DNA of 64,000 nucleotides from Escherichia ruysiae (GCF_031323975.1 NZ_JAVIWS010000001.1:1860001-1924000); one strand, 5' to 3'; counted from the first letter of the stretch, positions 9,966 through 20,641 are shown. Notes: generated by a model from the letters alone, not told the origin. Made by a program: numbers and translations.

Positions 9966-10100
9966 ATTTGCATACTGCCGTACCTTTGCTTTCTTTTCTT
10001 TGCGTTTACGCAGTAAAAAAGCCACCAGAACGCCATTTGCGAAAATTTTCTTCTTTATGCCAATTCTTCAGGATGCGCTCGCTGTTATTCATGCTAGTTT

Positions 10101-10116
10101 AGACATCCAGACGTAT
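10101..10116 (+). promoter_or_regulatory. Tandem met boxes (MetJ operator) of metC
   Basis: Two adjacent eight-base boxes, AGACATCC and AGACGTAT, are close to the met box AGACGTCT. They lie about 20-35 bases before the metC start, so MetJ with S-adenosylmethionine would block transcription. Confidence 0.75.
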
Positions 10117-10134
10117 AAAAACAGGAATCCCGAC

Positions 10135-11322
10135 ATGGCGGACAAAAAGCTTGATACTCAACTGGTGAATGCAGGACGCAGCAAAAAATACACTCTCGGC
10201 GCGGTGAATAGCGTGATTCAGCGCGCCTCTTCGCTGGTTTTTGATAGCGTTGAAGCGAAAAAACATGCGACGCGTAATCGCGCCAACGGCGAATTGTTCT
10301 ATGGACGGCGCGGAACGTTAACCCACTTCTCGTTACAAGAAGCAATGTGCGAACTGGAAGGTGGCGCCGGCTGTGCACTGTTTCCTTGCGGTGCGGCCGC
10401 CGTTGCCAATTCCATTCTTGCTTTTGTCGAACAGGGCGATCATGTATTGATGACCAATACCGCCTATGAACCGAGTCAGGATTTCTGTAGCAAAATCCTC
10501 AGCAAACTGGGCGTAACGACATCGTGGTTTGATCCGCTGATTGGCGCGGATATCGTTAAACATCTGCAGCCAAACACTAAAATCGTCTTTCTGGAATCGC
10601 CAGGCTCCATCACTATGGAAGTCCACGACGTTCCGGCGATTGTTGCTGCCGTGCGCAGTGTCGTGCCAGACGCCATCATTATGATCGATAACACCTGGGC
10701 TGCCGGGGTGCTTTTTCAAGCTCTTGATTTTGGTATTGATATTTCGATTCAGGCGGGAACCAAGTATCTGATAGGTCACTCGGATGCCATGATCGGCACC
10801 GCAGTATGCAATGCCCGTTGCTGGGAGCAACTACGGGAGAACGCTTATCTGATGGGACAAATGGTCGATGCCGATACTGCTTATATGACCAGCCGTGGCC
10901 TGCGCACATTAGGTGTGCGTTTGCGTCAACATCATGAAAGCAGTCTGAAAGTGGCTGAATGGCTGGCAGAACATCCGCAAGTAGCGCGAGTTAACCACCC
11001 TGCTCTGCCGGAAAGTAAAGGTCACGAATTCTGGAAACGAGACTTTACAGGCAGCAGCGGGCTATTTTCCTTTGTGCTTAAGAAAAAACTCAACGATGAA
11101 GAACTGGCGAACTATCTGGATAACTTCAGTTTATTTAGCATGGCCTACTCGTGGGGCGGTTATGAATCGTTGATCCTCGCGAATCAGCCGGAACATATCG
11201 CCGCCATCCGCCCACAAGGAAAGATTGATTTCAGCGGCACATTGATTCGCCTGCATATTGGTCTGGAAAACGTCGACGATCTGATTGCCGATCTGAACGC
11301 GGGATTTACCCGAATTGTGTAA
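10135..11322 (+). CDS. metC: Cystathionine beta-lyase MetC
   Basis: Pyridoxal-phosphate enzyme that splits cystathionine into homocysteine, pyruvate and ammonia in methionine synthesis. 395 residues from the ATG at 10135 (MADKKLDTQ), which has a weak AGGAA site; the frame stays open upstream to 10000, but that part overlaps the promoter and met boxes. Motifs of the Cys/Met-metabolism family are visible: YGRRGTLTH, the phosphate-binding SxGxxA-like region, IDNTWAAG, and the PLP lysine in [12 protein letters not shown]. The residue before TKY is Gly here; K-12 has Ala as I recall. Confidence 0.97.
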   Translation: MADKKLDTQLVNAGRSKKYTLGAVNSVIQRASSLVFDSVEAKKHATRNRANGELFYGRRGTLTHFSLQEAMCELEGGAGCALFPCGAAAVANSILAFVEQGDHVLMTNTAYEPSQDFCSKILSKLGVTTSWFDPLIGADIVKHLQPNTKIVFLESPGSITMEVHDVPAIVAAVRSVVPDAIIMIDNTWAAGVLFQALDFGIDISIQAGTKYLIGHSDAMIGTAVCNARCWEQLRENAYLMGQMVDADTAYMTSRGLRTLGVRLRQHHESSLKVAEWLAEHPQVARVNHPALPESKGHEFWKRDFTGSSGLFSFVLKKKLNDEELANYLDNFSLFSMAYSWGGYESLILANQPEHIAAIRPQGKIDFSGTLIRLHIGLENVDDLIADLNAGFTRIV

Positions 11323-11381
11323 CATTGCCAAATTTGGACAATTTTGCAGACATTTAATTGTGAATAGTCTTAAATTGTTGC

Positions 11382-11405
11382 GTCCGGGATCAAGGCGTCC
11401 CGGAC
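11382..11405 (+). terminator. Hairpin after metC
   Basis: GTCCGGGA/TCCCGGAC-type inverted repeat with an eight-base loop (GTCCGGGATCAAGGCGTCCCGGAC) stands 60 bases after the metC stop. There is no T-run, so termination is uncertain. Confidence 0.45.
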
Positions 11406-11461
11406 AATTCAGGAGTACAATAGGCAAATAAAGGCTTAAACGCTGTTCCACAGGAAAGTCC

Positions 11462-12121
11462 ATGGCTGTTATTCAAGACATTATCGCTGCGCTCTGGCAA
11501 CACGACTTTGCCGCGCTGGCGGATCCTCATATTGTTAGCGTTGTTTACTTTGTCATGTTTGCCACGCTGTTTTTAGAAAACGGTCTGCTGCCCGCTTCAT
11601 TTTTGCCAGGCGACAGCTTGTTGATACTGGCTGGCGCACTGATTGCCCAGGGGGTGATGGATTTTCTGCCAACAATCGTGATTCTGACTGCCGCAGCCAG
11701 CCTGGGCTGCTGGTTAAGTTATATTCAGGGGCGTTGGCTAGGTAATACCAAAACGGTGAAAGGCTGGCTGGCACAGCTTCCGGCCAAATATCATCAGCGC
11801 GCCACCTGTATGTTTGACCGCCACGGTTTGCTGGCTTTGCTGGCTGGACGTTTTCTTGCATTTGTCCGCACGCTGCTACCAACCATGGCGGGGATTTCCG
11901 GGTTGCCAAACCGCCGCTTCCAGTTTTTCAACTGGTTAAGTGGATTGCTATGGGTCAGCGTGGTGACCAGTTTTGGTTATGCCTTAAGCATGATCCCGTT
12001 CGTTAAGCGCCATGAAGATCAGGTGATGACGTTCCTGATGATCCTGCCGATTGCCCTGTTAACCGCAGGCCTGTTAGGCACGCTGTTTGTGGTGATTAAA
12101 AAGAAATACGGTAACGCCTGA
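11462..12121 (+). CDS. yghB: YghB, DedA-family membrane protein
   Basis: Inner-membrane protein of the DedA/SNARE-associated family, needed together with its paralogue YqjA for normal membrane composition, cell division and proton-motive-force maintenance. 219 residues. It contains the acidic motif [13 protein letters not shown] and the basic motif [16 protein letters not shown], whose charged residues are conserved in the family. Several membrane segments, including the C-terminal [25 protein letters not shown] at 11462 follows AGGAAAGTCC. The gene stands alone between metC and yqhC. Confidence 0.94.
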   Translation: MAVIQDIIAALWQHDFAALADPHIVSVVYFVMFATLFLENGLLPASFLPGDSLLILAGALIAQGVMDFLPTIVILTAAASLGCWLSYIQGRWLGNTKTVKGWLAQLPAKYHQRATCMFDRHGLLALLAGRFLAFVRTLLPTMAGISGLPNRRFQFFNWLSGLLWVSVVTSFGYALSMIPFVKRHEDQVMTFLMILPIALLTAGLLGTLFVVIKKKYGNA

Positions 12122-12132
12122 CGTTTTTCTCC

Positions 12133-12156
12133 GTTCCCGGCGACTTGTCCGGGAAC
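12133..12156. terminator. Hairpin between convergent yghB and yqhC
   Basis: Perfect eight-base stem GTTCCCGG/CCGGGAAC with an eight-base loop in the 39-base gap between two convergent genes. No strong T-run on either strand. Confidence 0.5.
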
Positions 12157-12160
12157 ACAT

Positions 12161-13060
12161 TTAACTCCCTTGCATCGCCCGCATTCTTGCCGCATCTTCC
12201 CCCGGCGTCACACCGAAGTAGCGTTTAAACTCACGGCTAAATTGCGACGCACTTTCGTAGCCGACGCGCATCGCCGCCGCGCTGGCCTTCATGCCATCAT
12301 GGATTATCATCATCCGTGCCTTATGCAGTCGGTAGTTCTTCAAATACTGCAACGGCGAGGTGCTGGTGACAGACTTAAAATTATGGTGGAACGCCGAAAC
12401 GCTCATGTTGGCTTCTGCCGCCAGTTGCTCGACGCTCAGGTTTTCAGTGTATTTATTCTCAATCCGTTTCAACACGCGGCTAATCAGGCTGAAATGAGTC
12501 TGCCGACTGACCAGCGCCAGTAACGCACCGCCGCAAGGTCCGGTCAGCACGTAGTAAAGAATTTCGCGAATGATCTGTTTACCGAGAATGCGCGCATCCA
12601 GCGGTCGCTCCATCACATCCAGTAACCGCTCCGCCGCGCATAAAATCTCTTCTGACAACGTAGCGGAGTTTATACCACTGGCAGCCATCGACGGCTGGAA
12701 ATGCTCATCCTCACCAATGTCCATCAACAGTTCCTGTAACTGCAAAATATCAACATTGAGACGTAAACCCGCTAATGGCACTTCCGGCGTGGCATAGGTT
12801 TCGCACTCAAACGGTAACGGCACCGTCAGCAGCAGATATTCATTGGCATCATAACGAAACACGCGCTCATTGATATAGCCGATTTTATGCCCGGAAAAGA
12901 GAATTATGATGCCAGGCTCATACATCACCGGCGTACGTGCGCCGGGGTTCTCGCCATACAATAAGCGCACATCGGGCAGCAATTCAGACAAACTATTTTC
13001 TTTATTTTTCAGATTATTAATTTTGTCCGTCAGCAGGCGGCAAATCTCTTCACGTTTCAT
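12161..13060 (-). CDS. yqhC: YqhC, AraC-family activator of yqhD-dkgA
   Basis: Transcriptional activator of the divergent yqhD-dkgA operon in response to aldehydes such as glyoxal and furfural. 299 residues. The N-terminal two thirds form the AraC_N sensor domain ([24 protein letters not shown]). The C-terminal 100 residues contain both AraC helix-turn-helix units: [22 protein letters not shown] and [25 protein letters not shown]. The ATG at 13060 is the first available start. The 193 bases to yqhD must hold the operator. Confidence 0.95.
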   Translation of the reverse strand: MKREEICRLLTDKINNLKNKENSLSELLPDVRLLYGENPGARTPVMYEPGIIILFSGHKIGYINERVFRYDANEYLLLTVPLPFECETYATPEVPLAGLRLNVDILQLQELLMDIGEDEHFQPSMAASGINSATLSEEILCAAERLLDVMERPLDARILGKQIIREILYYVLTGPCGGALLALVSRQTHFSLISRVLKRIENKYTENLSVEQLAAEANMSVSAFHHNFKSVTSTSPLQYLKNYRLHKARMMIIHDGMKASAAAMRVGYESASQFSREFKRYFGVTPGEDAARMRAMQGS

Positions 13061-13253
13061 ATCGCGTAATTTCTTAAGAATAATGCGTCAATTTGATTGT
13101 GCGCAATTTTGTACTATTTCTCCAGTGCTCTGGAGAAATAGGCAAGACATTGGCAGAAATGAGCATTGAGAGCAGCGACGCTGGCGACCACAATGAAAAA
13201 CATCAGGCAGACCGATCTCTGCCCTCATATTGGCCCAGCAAAGGGAGCACGTA

Positions 13254-14417
13254 ATGAACAACTTTAATCTGCACACCCCAACCCGTATTCTGTTTGGTAA
13301 AGGCGCTATCGCTGGTTTACGCGAACAAATTCCTCACGATGCTCGCGTATTGATTACCTACGGCGGCGGCAGCGTGAAAAAAACAGGCGTTCTCGATCAG
13401 GTTCTGGATGCGCTGAAAGGTATGGACGTGCTGGAGTTTGGCGGTATTGAACCAAACCCGGCTTATGAAACGCTGATGAACGCCGTGAAACTGGTTCGCG
13501 AACAGAAAGTGACTTTCCTGCTGGCGGTTGGCGGCGGTTCCGTACTGGACGGCACCAAATTTATCGCCGCAGCGGCAAATTATCCTGAGAACATCGATCC
13601 GTGGCACATTCTGCAAACGGGCGGTAAAGAGATTAAAAGCGCCATCCCGATGGGCTGTGTGCTGACGCTGCCAGCGACCGGTTCAGAATCCAACGCAGGT
13701 GCGGTTATCTCCCGTAAAACCACCGGCGACAAGCAGGCGTTCCACTCTGCCCACGTTCAACCCGTATTTGCCGTGCTCGATCCGGTTTATACCTACACCC
13801 TGCCGCCGCGCCAGGTGGCTAATGGCGTAGTGGATGCCTTTGTACACACCGTGGAACAGTATGTTACCAAACCGGTTGATGCAAAAATTCAGGATCGCTT
13901 CGCAGAAGGCATTTTGCTGACGCTTCTCGAAGATGGTCCGAAAGCCCTGAAAGAGCCAGAAAACTACGATGTGCGCGCCAACGTCATGTGGGCAGCGACT
14001 CAGGCATTGAACGGTTTGATCGGCGCCGGCGTACCGCAGGACTGGGCAACACATATGCTGGGACACGAACTGACTGCGATGCACGGTCTGGATCACGCGC
14101 AAACGCTGGCTATTGTCCTGCCTGCTCTGTGGAATGAAAAACGCGACACCAAGCGCGCGAAACTGCTGCAATATGCTGAACGCGTCTGGAACATCACTGA
14201 AGGTTCCGACGATGAGCGTATTGACGCCGCAATTGCCGCTACCCGCAACTTCTTCGAGCAATTGGGCGTGCCGACCCGCCTGTCCGACTACGGTCTGGAC
14301 GGCAGCTCCATCCCGGCATTGCTGAAGAAACTGGAAGAACACGGCATGACCCAACTGGGCGAAAATCATGACATTACGCTGGATGTCAGCCGCCGCATTT
14401 ACGAAGCTGCTCGTTAA
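13254..14417 (+). CDS. yqhD: NADPH-dependent aldehyde reductase/alcohol dehydrogenase YqhD
   Basis: Iron-type (group III) alcohol dehydrogenase that acts mainly as an NADPH-dependent reductase of short-chain aldehydes, including acrolein, glyoxal, malondialdehyde and furfural. 387 residues. The NADPH-binding motif is GGGSVLDG near residue 93. Metal ligands are Asp194 and His198 (VVDAFVHT), His267 (LGHELTAMH) and His281 (LDHAQT). ATG at 13254 follows AAGGGAGCACGTA. Followed by dkgA, which is regulated with it by YqhC. Confidence 0.97.
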   Translation: MNNFNLHTPTRILFGKGAIAGLREQIPHDARVLITYGGGSVKKTGVLDQVLDALKGMDVLEFGGIEPNPAYETLMNAVKLVREQKVTFLLAVGGGSVLDGTKFIAAAANYPENIDPWHILQTGGKEIKSAIPMGCVLTLPATGSESNAGAVISRKTTGDKQAFHSAHVQPVFAVLDPVYTYTLPPRQVANGVVDAFVHTVEQYVTKPVDAKIQDRFAEGILLTLLEDGPKALKEPENYDVRANVMWAATQALNGLIGAGVPQDWATHMLGHELTAMHGLDHAQTLAIVLPALWNEKRDTKRAKLLQYAERVWNITEGSDDERIDAAIAATRNFFEQLGVPTRLSDYGLDGSSIPALLKKLEEHGMTQLGENHDITLDVSRRIYEAAR

Positions 14418-14475
14418 GCTTTTTCCTCCTCAAACTTTCGTTTTTGGGTATTTCGTCCAGACTTAAGTTCACACC

Positions 14476-14503
14476 AACTCACCGGAGCAGGCTCCGGTGA
14501 GTT
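14476..14503 (+). terminator. Hairpin between yqhD and dkgA
   Basis: Stem AACTCACCGGAGC with AGGCTCCGGTGAGTT-type complement directly upstream of the dkgA Shine-Dalgarno AAAAGGAGG. It may attenuate readthrough or protect the yqhD message; no T-run follows. Confidence 0.5.
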
Positions 14504-14522
14504 CATATAAAAGGAGGAACGT

Positions 14523-15350
14523 ATGGCTAATCCAACCGTTATTAAGCTACAGGATGGCAATGTCATGCCCCAGCTGGGACTGGGCGTCTGGCAAGCAAGT
14601 AATGAGGAAGTTATCACCGCTATTCAAAAAGCCCTGGAAGTGGGTTATCGCTCAATTGATACCGCTGCTGCCTATAAAAACGAAGAAGGTGTCGGCAAGG
14701 CGCTGAAAAATGCCGCACTTGCCAGAGAAGAGTTGTTCATTACAACCAAGCTGTGGAACGACGACCACAAACACCCCCGCGAAGCACTGCTCGACAGCCT
14801 GAAAAAACTCCAGCTTGATTATATAGACCTTTACTTAATGCACTGGCCCGTTCCCGCTATCGATCACTATGTCGAGGCGTGGAAAGGAATGATCGAGCTG
14901 CAAAAAGAGGGATTAATCAAAAGCATTGGCGTCTGTAACTTCCAGATCCACCACCTGCAACGTCTGATCGACGAAACTGGCGTGACGCCTGTTATTAATC
15001 AAATCGAACTTCACCCGCTGATGCAGCAACGCCAGCTTCATGCCTGGAATGCCACGCACAAAATCCAGACCGAATCCTGGAGTCCATTAGCGCAAGGTGG
15101 GAAAGGCGTTTTCGATCAGAAAGTCATTCGCGACCTGGCGGATAAATACGGCAAAACACCGGCACAAATTGTTATCCGCTGGCATCTGGATAACGGTCTG
15201 GTGGTGATCCCGAAATCGGTCACGCCTTCACGCATTGCCGAAAACTTTGATGTCTGGGATTTCCGTCTCGACAAAGACGAACTTGGTGAAATCGCAAAAC
15301 TCGATCAGGGTAAACGTCTCGGTCCCGATCCCGACCAGTTCGGCGGCTAA
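14523..15350 (+). CDS. dkgA: 2,5-diketo-D-gluconate reductase A / methylglyoxal reductase DkgA
   Basis: Aldo-keto reductase (AKR5C), NADPH-dependent, reducing 2,5-diketo-D-gluconate, methylglyoxal and furfural. 275 residues. Signature RSIDTAAAYKNEEGVG contains catalytic Asp46 and Tyr51; Lys76 is in TTKLWND and His107 in LMHWP. The cofactor loop IPKSVTPSRIAENFDVW is intact. Strong AAGGAGG ribosome site. It is the second gene of the YqhC regulon, 105 bases after yqhD, with a hairpin between. Formerly yqhE. Confidence 0.97.
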   Translation: MANPTVIKLQDGNVMPQLGLGVWQASNEEVITAIQKALEVGYRSIDTAAAYKNEEGVGKALKNAALAREELFITTKLWNDDHKHPREALLDSLKKLQLDYIDLYLMHWPVPAIDHYVEAWKGMIELQKEGLIKSIGVCNFQIHHLQRLIDETGVTPVINQIELHPLMQQRQLHAWNATHKIQTESWSPLAQGGKGVFDQKVIRDLADKYGKTPAQIVIRWHLDNGLVVIPKSVTPSRIAENFDVWDFRLDKDELGEIAKLDQGKRLGPDPDQFGG

Positions 15351-15363
15351 CGGGCAAATTCTC

Positions 15364-15390
15364 CCGGTAGCGGTAATGTTCCGCTACCGG
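15364..15390 (+). terminator. Terminator of dkgA
   Basis: Perfect ten-base stem CCGGTAGCGG/CCGCTACCGG with a seven-base loop, followed by ACTTTTCAG. Typical of an intrinsic terminator. Confidence 0.75.
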
Positions 15391-15549
15391 ACTTTTCAGA
15401 AATCATTTATTCCCCTCACCTCCCGCCCGTTGTTACTCTCCCCTGCTCAGAAATGCCAAATTTAAGGACATCATCATGCAGAGCTGGGAGCTCTTTAATC
15501 AACAAAGCATCTACAATATGGATAAACACGACGGTGAGGTCAAAAACAG

Positions 15550-16476
15550 ATGAAAATAATACTTCTGTTTTTGGCGTTTTTTGCAAGCTTCACTACTCAA
15601 GCCCAATCATCCTCGCTGACTGTAGAACAGACAGTTCGCCAGATTTATCAAAACTATAAATCTGATGCCAGCGCGCCTTATTTTGGTGAGACAGGAGAGC
15701 AGGCGATAACGTCTGCACGCATACAAAAGGCACTTACCCTGAATGATAATCTCACGCTGCCGGGCAATATTGGCTGGCTGGATTATGATCCGATTTGTGA
15801 TTGTCAGGATTTTGGCGATCTGGTGTTAGAAAGCGTAGTGGTTACTCAAACGGATACCGATCATGCAGATGCCGTTGTGCGTTTCCGTACCTTTGACGAC
15901 GATAAAGAAAAGACCACGCAAACGCTGAAAATGGTGGCAGAAAATGGTCGTTGGGTCATTGATGATGTCATCAGCAACCATGGTAGCGTCTGGCAGGCAG
16001 TTAATAGCGAGAATGAAAAAATCCTGGCAACACTGGCTTCATTACAAAAAGAAGAGCCTGAAGCCTTTGTCGCTGAACTGTTTAAACATATTGCCGATTA
16101 TAGTTGGCCCTGGACATGGGTTGTTTCCGACACCTATCGCCAGGCAGTCAATGAATTTTATAAAACCACCTTCAATAAAAACGGCAATTTCGATCAAGAG
16201 ATGCAAATAGAACGGCAATTTATTTACGACAACCCGATTTGTTTTGGTGAAGAGTCGCTATTTGCTCGTGTTGATGAAATTCGTGTCCAGGAAAAAACCG
16301 CCGATTCCGCCCGTATTCATGTTCGTATTGCGCTGAACAATGGTAACAGTGAAGAGCAGGATTTAGTTTTACATCGGCGCGAAGGAAAGTGGGAAATTGC
16401 CGATTTTATCCGTCCAGGCAGCGGTAGCTTGCTTAAACAGATTGAAACGAAAACCGCCGCCAGATTAACGCAATGA
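15550..16476 (+). CDS. yqhG: YqhG, periplasmic protein with two DUF3828-like repeats
   Basis: Exported protein of unknown function, 308 residues. Signal peptide MKIILLFLAFFASFTTQA with cleavage before QS. The mature part looks duplicated: both halves contain a helix with an IYQNY or FYKTT pattern, an extended region, and a closing strand pattern (NGRWVIDDV near residue 138; EGKWEIADF near residue 280). Cys-containing segments CDCQDFGD and NPICFGEES occupy equivalent places in the halves. The fold suggests a ligand-binding or scaffolding role, but no function is assigned. Near-identical to K-12 YqhG as I recall. Confidence 0.88.
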   Translation: MKIILLFLAFFASFTTQAQSSSLTVEQTVRQIYQNYKSDASAPYFGETGEQAITSARIQKALTLNDNLTLPGNIGWLDYDPICDCQDFGDLVLESVVVTQTDTDHADAVVRFRTFDDDKEKTTQTLKMVAENGRWVIDDVISNHGSVWQAVNSENEKILATLASLQKEEPEAFVAELFKHIADYSWPWTWVVSDTYRQAVNEFYKTTFNKNGNFDQEMQIERQFIYDNPICFGEESLFARVDEIRVQEKTADSARIHVRIALNNGNSEEQDLVLHRREGKWEIADFIRPGSGSLLKQIETKTAARLTQ

Positions 16477-16526
16477 ACTGAATAAAATAAAAATTAGTCG
16501 GAACAATAAATAAAAGGGAGCACGAT

Positions 16527-16784
16527 ATGAAAACGATTTTCACCGTGGGAGCTGTTGTTCTGGTAACCGGCTTATTAAGTGGTTGCGTCAATGAGCAAAA
16601 GGTCAATCAACTGGCAGGTAATGTACAAACATTAAATGCCAAAATCGCCCGGCTAGAGCAGGATATAAAAGCATTACGCCCGCAAATTTACGCCGCCAAA
16701 TCCGAAGCTAACAGAGCCAATACACGCCTTGATGCGCAGGACTATTTTGATTGCCTGCGCTGCTTGCGTATGTATACGGAGTGA
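16527..16784 (+). CDS. yqhH: YqhH, Lpp-like outer-membrane lipoprotein
   Basis: Small lipoprotein of 85 residues, a paralogue of murein lipoprotein Lpp. Lipobox LLSGC gives lipidation at Cys21. The mature part is a heptad-repeat coiled coil ([22 protein letters not shown]). It ends in [10 protein letters not shown] and so lacks the C-terminal lysine by which Lpp is joined to peptidoglycan; it should be a free lipoprotein, possibly mixing with Lpp trimers. Preceded by AAAGGGAGCACGAT. A good terminator follows. Confidence 0.9.
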   Translation: MKTIFTVGAVVLVTGLLSGCVNEQKVNQLAGNVQTLNAKIARLEQDIKALRPQIYAAKSEANRANTRLDAQDYFDCLRCLRMYTE

Positions 16785-16791
16785 TAAAAAT

Positions 16792-16828
16792 ATCCCCGGT
16801 AGCATTCAGTTACCGGGGATGTTTTTTT
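16792..16828 (+). terminator. Rho-independent terminator of yqhH
   Basis: Stem ATCCCCGGTA/TACCGGGGAT with loop followed by GTTTTTTT. The T-run overlaps the 3' end of the convergent gene ygiQ. Confidence 0.9.
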
Positions 16829-19046
16829 AACGTCCAGTCGCCGCTTTAGGACGTTTCTTCGCACCGGCATTCATCGGGCGAGGTTGCGCAGACGGCGCTT
16901 TCTTTGCTCCGGCAGGCGTCTGGCGCTGGGTCGCCATCGGCGTATGTTTGGTCAACGCCGGACGGGTATTACGGTTCTGACGGCGAGCTTCGCGCATCTC
17001 TTCAATGGTTGGCGCAGGCACTAAGCAATCGCGACGGCTGCCAATCAGATGCTTTTTACCCATCGCTTCCAGCGCCTGGCGGATTAACGGCCAGTTTGCC
17101 GGATCGTGGTAACGCAACAACGCTTTATGCAGACGACGCTGTTTGTCACCCTTCGGCACGAAAACGTCTTCGCTCTTATAACCAATCTTCGCCAGCGGAT
17201 TTTTGCCGGTGTAATACATGGTGGTTGAGTTAGCCAACGGCGACGGGTAGAAGTTCTGTACCTGGTCGAGACGGAAGCGATGTTTCTTCAGCCACAGCGC
17301 CAGATTCACCATATCTTCATCGCGTGTACCGGGGTGCGCGGAGATGAAATATGGGATCAGATACTGCTCTTTACCTGCCTGTTTCGAGTAGGTGTCGAAC
17401 AGCTCTTTAAAGCGGTCATAGCTGCCCATGCCCGGCTTCATCATCTTCGACAACGGCCCTTCTTCGGTATGTTCCGGGGCAATCTTCAGATAACCACCAA
17501 CGTGATGGGTTGCCAGCTCTTTGATATAGCGCGGATCTTCCACGGCGATGTCATAACGCACGCCGGAGGCAATCAGGATCTTTTTAATGCCTTTCAGATC
17601 GCGCGCGCGGCGATAGAGATTGATCGTCGGTTCGTGGTTAGTGTCCATATGCGGACAAATATCCGGGTAAACGCACGATAAACGACGGCAGGTTTGCTCG
17701 GCGCGTGGCGATTTGCAGCGCAACATATACATGTTGGCAGTTGGCCCGCCGAGATCGGAAATCACGCCCGTAAAGCCAGGAACGGTGTCGCGGATCGCTT
17801 CAATCTCATTGATGATCGAATCTTCCGAACGGCTCTGAATAATGCGCCCTTCATGCTCGGTAATAGAACAGAAAGAACAGCCGCCAAAGCAGCCACGCAT
17901 AATATTGACTGAGAAACGGATCATTTCGTAAGCAGGAATACGGGCATTACCGTAAGCCGGATGCGGCACGCGCTTGTACGGCAGCGCAAAGACGCTGTCC
18001 ATCTCTTCGGTAGAAAGCGGAATAGCAGGCGGGTTGATCCACACATAGCGGTCGCCATGTTTTTGCATCAATGCGCGAGCGCAGCCTGGGTTGGTTTCGT
18101 GGTGCAAAATACGCGAAGCATGAGCGTACAGCACTTTATCGCCCTTCACTTTCTCGAAAGAAGGTAACAAAACGTAGGTTTTTTCCCACGGCTTCGGACG
18201 TGGCGGCTGCACGGTTACGGCTTTGGCTTCTTGTTTTTTCGGAGCCACCGGTTTGTTATCCGCACACGGCAAATCTTCGCCATACGGATGCGGAATCGGG
18301 TCGATTTTCCCCGGTGTATCAAGGCGAGTAGAATCCACGCCGCTCCAGCCAGGCAGCGCCTCTTTCACGATAATCGCGGTATTACGTACATCGCGGATTT
18401 CGCTAATCGGCTCGCCCATCGCCAGACGGTGTGCCACTTCCACCAGCGGACGCTCACCGTTACCGAACATCAGCATGTCTGCTTTGGAATCCACCAACAC
18501 GGAACGGCGCACGGTATCAGACCAGTAATCATAATGAGCGGTACGGCGCAGGCTGGCTTCAATACCACCGAGGATCACCGGCACATCTTTCCACGCCTCT
18601 TTACAACGCTGGGTATAAACCAGTGTGGCGCGATCCGGTCGCTTACCCGCGACGTTATCCGGCGTGTAGGCATCGTCATGACGTAAACGGCGATCGGCGG
18701 TATAGCGGTTGATCATCGAGTCCATATTGCCTGCGGTCACGCCGAAAAACAGATTCGGTTTACCCAGACGCATAAAGTCGTCTTTGCTGCTCCAGTCCGG
18801 TTGGGCGATGATCCCGACACGAAAGCCCTGCGCTTCCAGCATACGACCGCAAATCGCCATCCCAAAGCTTGGGTGATCGACATACGCGTCGCCAGTAACC
18901 AAAATGATGTCGCAGCTATCCCAGCCAAGTTGATCCATCTCTTCACGAGACATCGGCAAAAACGGTGCCGGTCCAAAACAGGCGGCCCAGTACTGCGGCC
19001 AGGAGAACAGGTCGCGATCCGGTTGGATCAGGGAGATAGAGCTCAT
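16827..19046 (-). CDS. ygiQ: YgiQ, radical SAM protein of the UPF0313 family
   Basis: Radical S-adenosylmethionine enzyme, 739 residues, reaction unknown. The N-terminal third resembles a cobalamin-type domain ([28 protein letters not shown]). The central radical SAM motif is [19 protein letters not shown], with the CxxxCxxC ligands of the 4Fe-4S cluster. The C-terminal 60 residues are rich in Arg, Lys, Ala and Pro and probably disordered. The gene is monocistronic and convergent with yqhH. Confidence 0.94.
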   Translation of the reverse strand: MSSISLIQPDRDLFSWPQYWAACFGPAPFLPMSREEMDQLGWDSCDIILVTGDAYVDHPSFGMAICGRMLEAQGFRVGIIAQPDWSSKDDFMRLGKPNLFFGVTAGNMDSMINRYTADRRLRHDDAYTPDNVAGKRPDRATLVYTQRCKEAWKDVPVILGGIEASLRRTAHYDYWSDTVRRSVLVDSKADMLMFGNGERPLVEVAHRLAMGEPISEIRDVRNTAIIVKEALPGWSGVDSTRLDTPGKIDPIPHPYGEDLPCADNKPVAPKKQEAKAVTVQPPRPKPWEKTYVLLPSFEKVKGDKVLYAHASRILHHETNPGCARALMQKHGDRYVWINPPAIPLSTEEMDSVFALPYKRVPHPAYGNARIPAYEMIRFSVNIMRGCFGGCSFCSITEHEGRIIQSRSEDSIINEIEAIRDTVPGFTGVISDLGGPTANMYMLRCKSPRAEQTCRRLSCVYPDICPHMDTNHEPTINLYRRARDLKGIKKILIASGVRYDIAVEDPRYIKELATHHVGGYLKIAPEHTEEGPLSKMMKPGMGSYDRFKELFDTYSKQAGKEQYLIPYFISAHPGTRDEDMVNLALWLKKHRFRLDQVQNFYPSPLANSTTMYYTGKNPLAKIGYKSEDVFVPKGDKQRRLHKALLRYHDPANWPLIRQALEAMGKKHLIGSRRDCLVPAPTIEEMREARRQNRNTRPALTKHTPMATQRQTPAGAKKAPSAQPRPMNAGAKKRPKAATGR

Positions 19047-19125
19047 TTTGCTTCCAGAAATGATAAAAAAATAATCAAAGGCCGGGGATTATAAGCCGGA
19101 ACGAAAGAGAAATCGAAAGGTATTC

Positions 19126-19152
19126 CATACTCGCCCTCCCAGGGCGAGTATG
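19126..19152 (-). terminator. Hairpin after ftsP
   Basis: Twelve-base perfect stem CATACTCGCCCT/AGGGCGAGTATG with a three-base loop lies just beyond the ftsP stop. On the minus strand a loose T-rich stretch follows. Likely terminator. Confidence 0.65.
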
Positions 19153-19156
19153 AAGA

Positions 19157-20569
19157 TTACGGTACTGGATTGACCAGCAACTGCCCAATAGAGCCGCGAT
19201 CCGCCATTTCCAGTGTCTGGCTACCAAAGTAAAACGGGAAATGCGCCCAGGAAGGCTGGCCGTAATAAACAAGCAGTTCCACTTGTCCATCAACCCAGAC
19301 GGTATCTTTCCAGCCTCTGTCTTCCGGGAATGGCATTGCGCCGTTAACGTTACGGATCTGGAACATCACACCTTCAATATGGAATGATTGCGGTTCATCC
19401 GCGCGTACCGTCCAGCGTTCCCACGTTCCCTGCTGGGCAGCAACGTCAATGCGGTTAACGTCCCATAACTGCCCGTTGATGCCGGGATCATCGCCCAGGC
19501 TAATATCACGGCTGCGAATCGGCGAACCAGCCATTATTTCAGTCGGCAGCAGGCGCATCGGCAGGCTGTCAGTCACCAGCGGCAGAAGGCCGGTCGGGCG
19601 CAGCGTTAGCACCAGCGTAGAAACCAGAATGCTGGACGGCTCAAAGAAACCGCGAATACGATCAACAATGCTCGCCGCTTCGCCACAGGTGATCGACACT
19701 TCATCACCGTTGCTCATATCCACCAGTATTTCACGGCGTTCGCCCGGTGCCAGCGAAAGCTGCTTCACCGATACAGGAGCAGGCAGGAATCCCTGATCGC
19801 CAGAAATCACGTGCAACGGACGACCATCGCTCATCTGCAGTTGATAGCGACGGGAGTTCGATGCGTTCAGCAGACGCAGGCGCACCCAACCGCGCGAAAC
19901 TTCAACGTACGGGCTTTGTACACCGTTGACCAGCAGCGTATCGCCAACAAAGCCGCCGCTTCCCGGTTCGTTGTATTCTGGCGTACCAAAGTTATCCAGC
20001 CGTTTATCCTGGATAATGACCGGAAAATCATCCACACCATAATGGTTAGGAATGGGCAGCGACTTGCTGACTTCATCTTCCACCAGCCACATCCCGGCAA
20101 GGCCGTTATAGACCTGCTGCGCCGTGCGGTTGGGGGTATTGGCGTGATACCACAAAGTCGCAGCATTCTGGCGAATTGGCAGCACAGGCGCCCAGTCAGC
20201 GTTTGGCGACATCATGCGTGCCGGCCCCCCCATCAGAGGGCCTGGCACTTGTAATCCAGCCACTGTCATTGAGACGTTTTCTGTCAGTCGGTTGCTGTAA
20301 ATCAGCTTAACATCGTCGCCCTTCCAGACGCGGATAGTCGGCCCAAGGTAGCGACCATTGATACCCCAAACCGACGCGCGCGTTCCTGGCGTAAATGACC
20401 AGTGCGCGCGCTGTACTGTCATAAATAACGGTTGCCCACGGCGAGATTCAAGCAGCGGCGGAACGGGCAGTGGTTGCTGTTGACCGGCTGCGCTTGCCTT
20501 CAGGGGGACAGCACCTGCACACAGTGCAATCCCCGATGCCTGAATGAACTGACGCCGACTGAGTGACAT
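19157..20569 (-). CDS. ftsP: Cell-division protein FtsP (SufI)
   Basis: Periplasmic Tat substrate that stabilises the divisome under stress. 470 residues with leader SLSRRQFIQASGIALCAGAVPLKASA, a classic twin-arginine signal. It has the three-domain multicopper-oxidase fold (TLWYHANTPNRTAQQVYNGLAGMWLVED), but the usual His-rich copper-binding clusters are degenerate, so it is not expected to be an oxidase. Downstream partner of plsC with 72 bases between; the pair is likely co-transcribed. Confidence 0.95.
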   Translation of the reverse strand: MSLSRRQFIQASGIALCAGAVPLKASAAGQQQPLPVPPLLESRRGQPLFMTVQRAHWSFTPGTRASVWGINGRYLGPTIRVWKGDDVKLIYSNRLTENVSMTVAGLQVPGPLMGGPARMMSPNADWAPVLPIRQNAATLWYHANTPNRTAQQVYNGLAGMWLVEDEVSKSLPIPNHYGVDDFPVIIQDKRLDNFGTPEYNEPGSGGFVGDTLLVNGVQSPYVEVSRGWVRLRLLNASNSRRYQLQMSDGRPLHVISGDQGFLPAPVSVKQLSLAPGERREILVDMSNGDEVSITCGEAASIVDRIRGFFEPSSILVSTLVLTLRPTGLLPLVTDSLPMRLLPTEIMAGSPIRSRDISLGDDPGINGQLWDVNRIDVAAQQGTWERWTVRADEPQSFHIEGVMFQIRNVNGAMPFPEDRGWKDTVWVDGQVELLVYYGQPSWAHFPFYFGSQTLEMADRGSIGQLLVNPVP

Positions 20570-20641
20570 ATTTGCTCCATGTAAAACTGGCTAAAGTAAT
20601 ACCGTGCAGGAAAACATCCCCGCAAAAAACAGATTGCCGAC

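Noticed and set aside
13683..14369. 228-codon minus-strand frame inside yqhD
   Set aside because: It overlaps yqhD throughout on the opposite strand; codon pattern and absence of a start site indicate chance.
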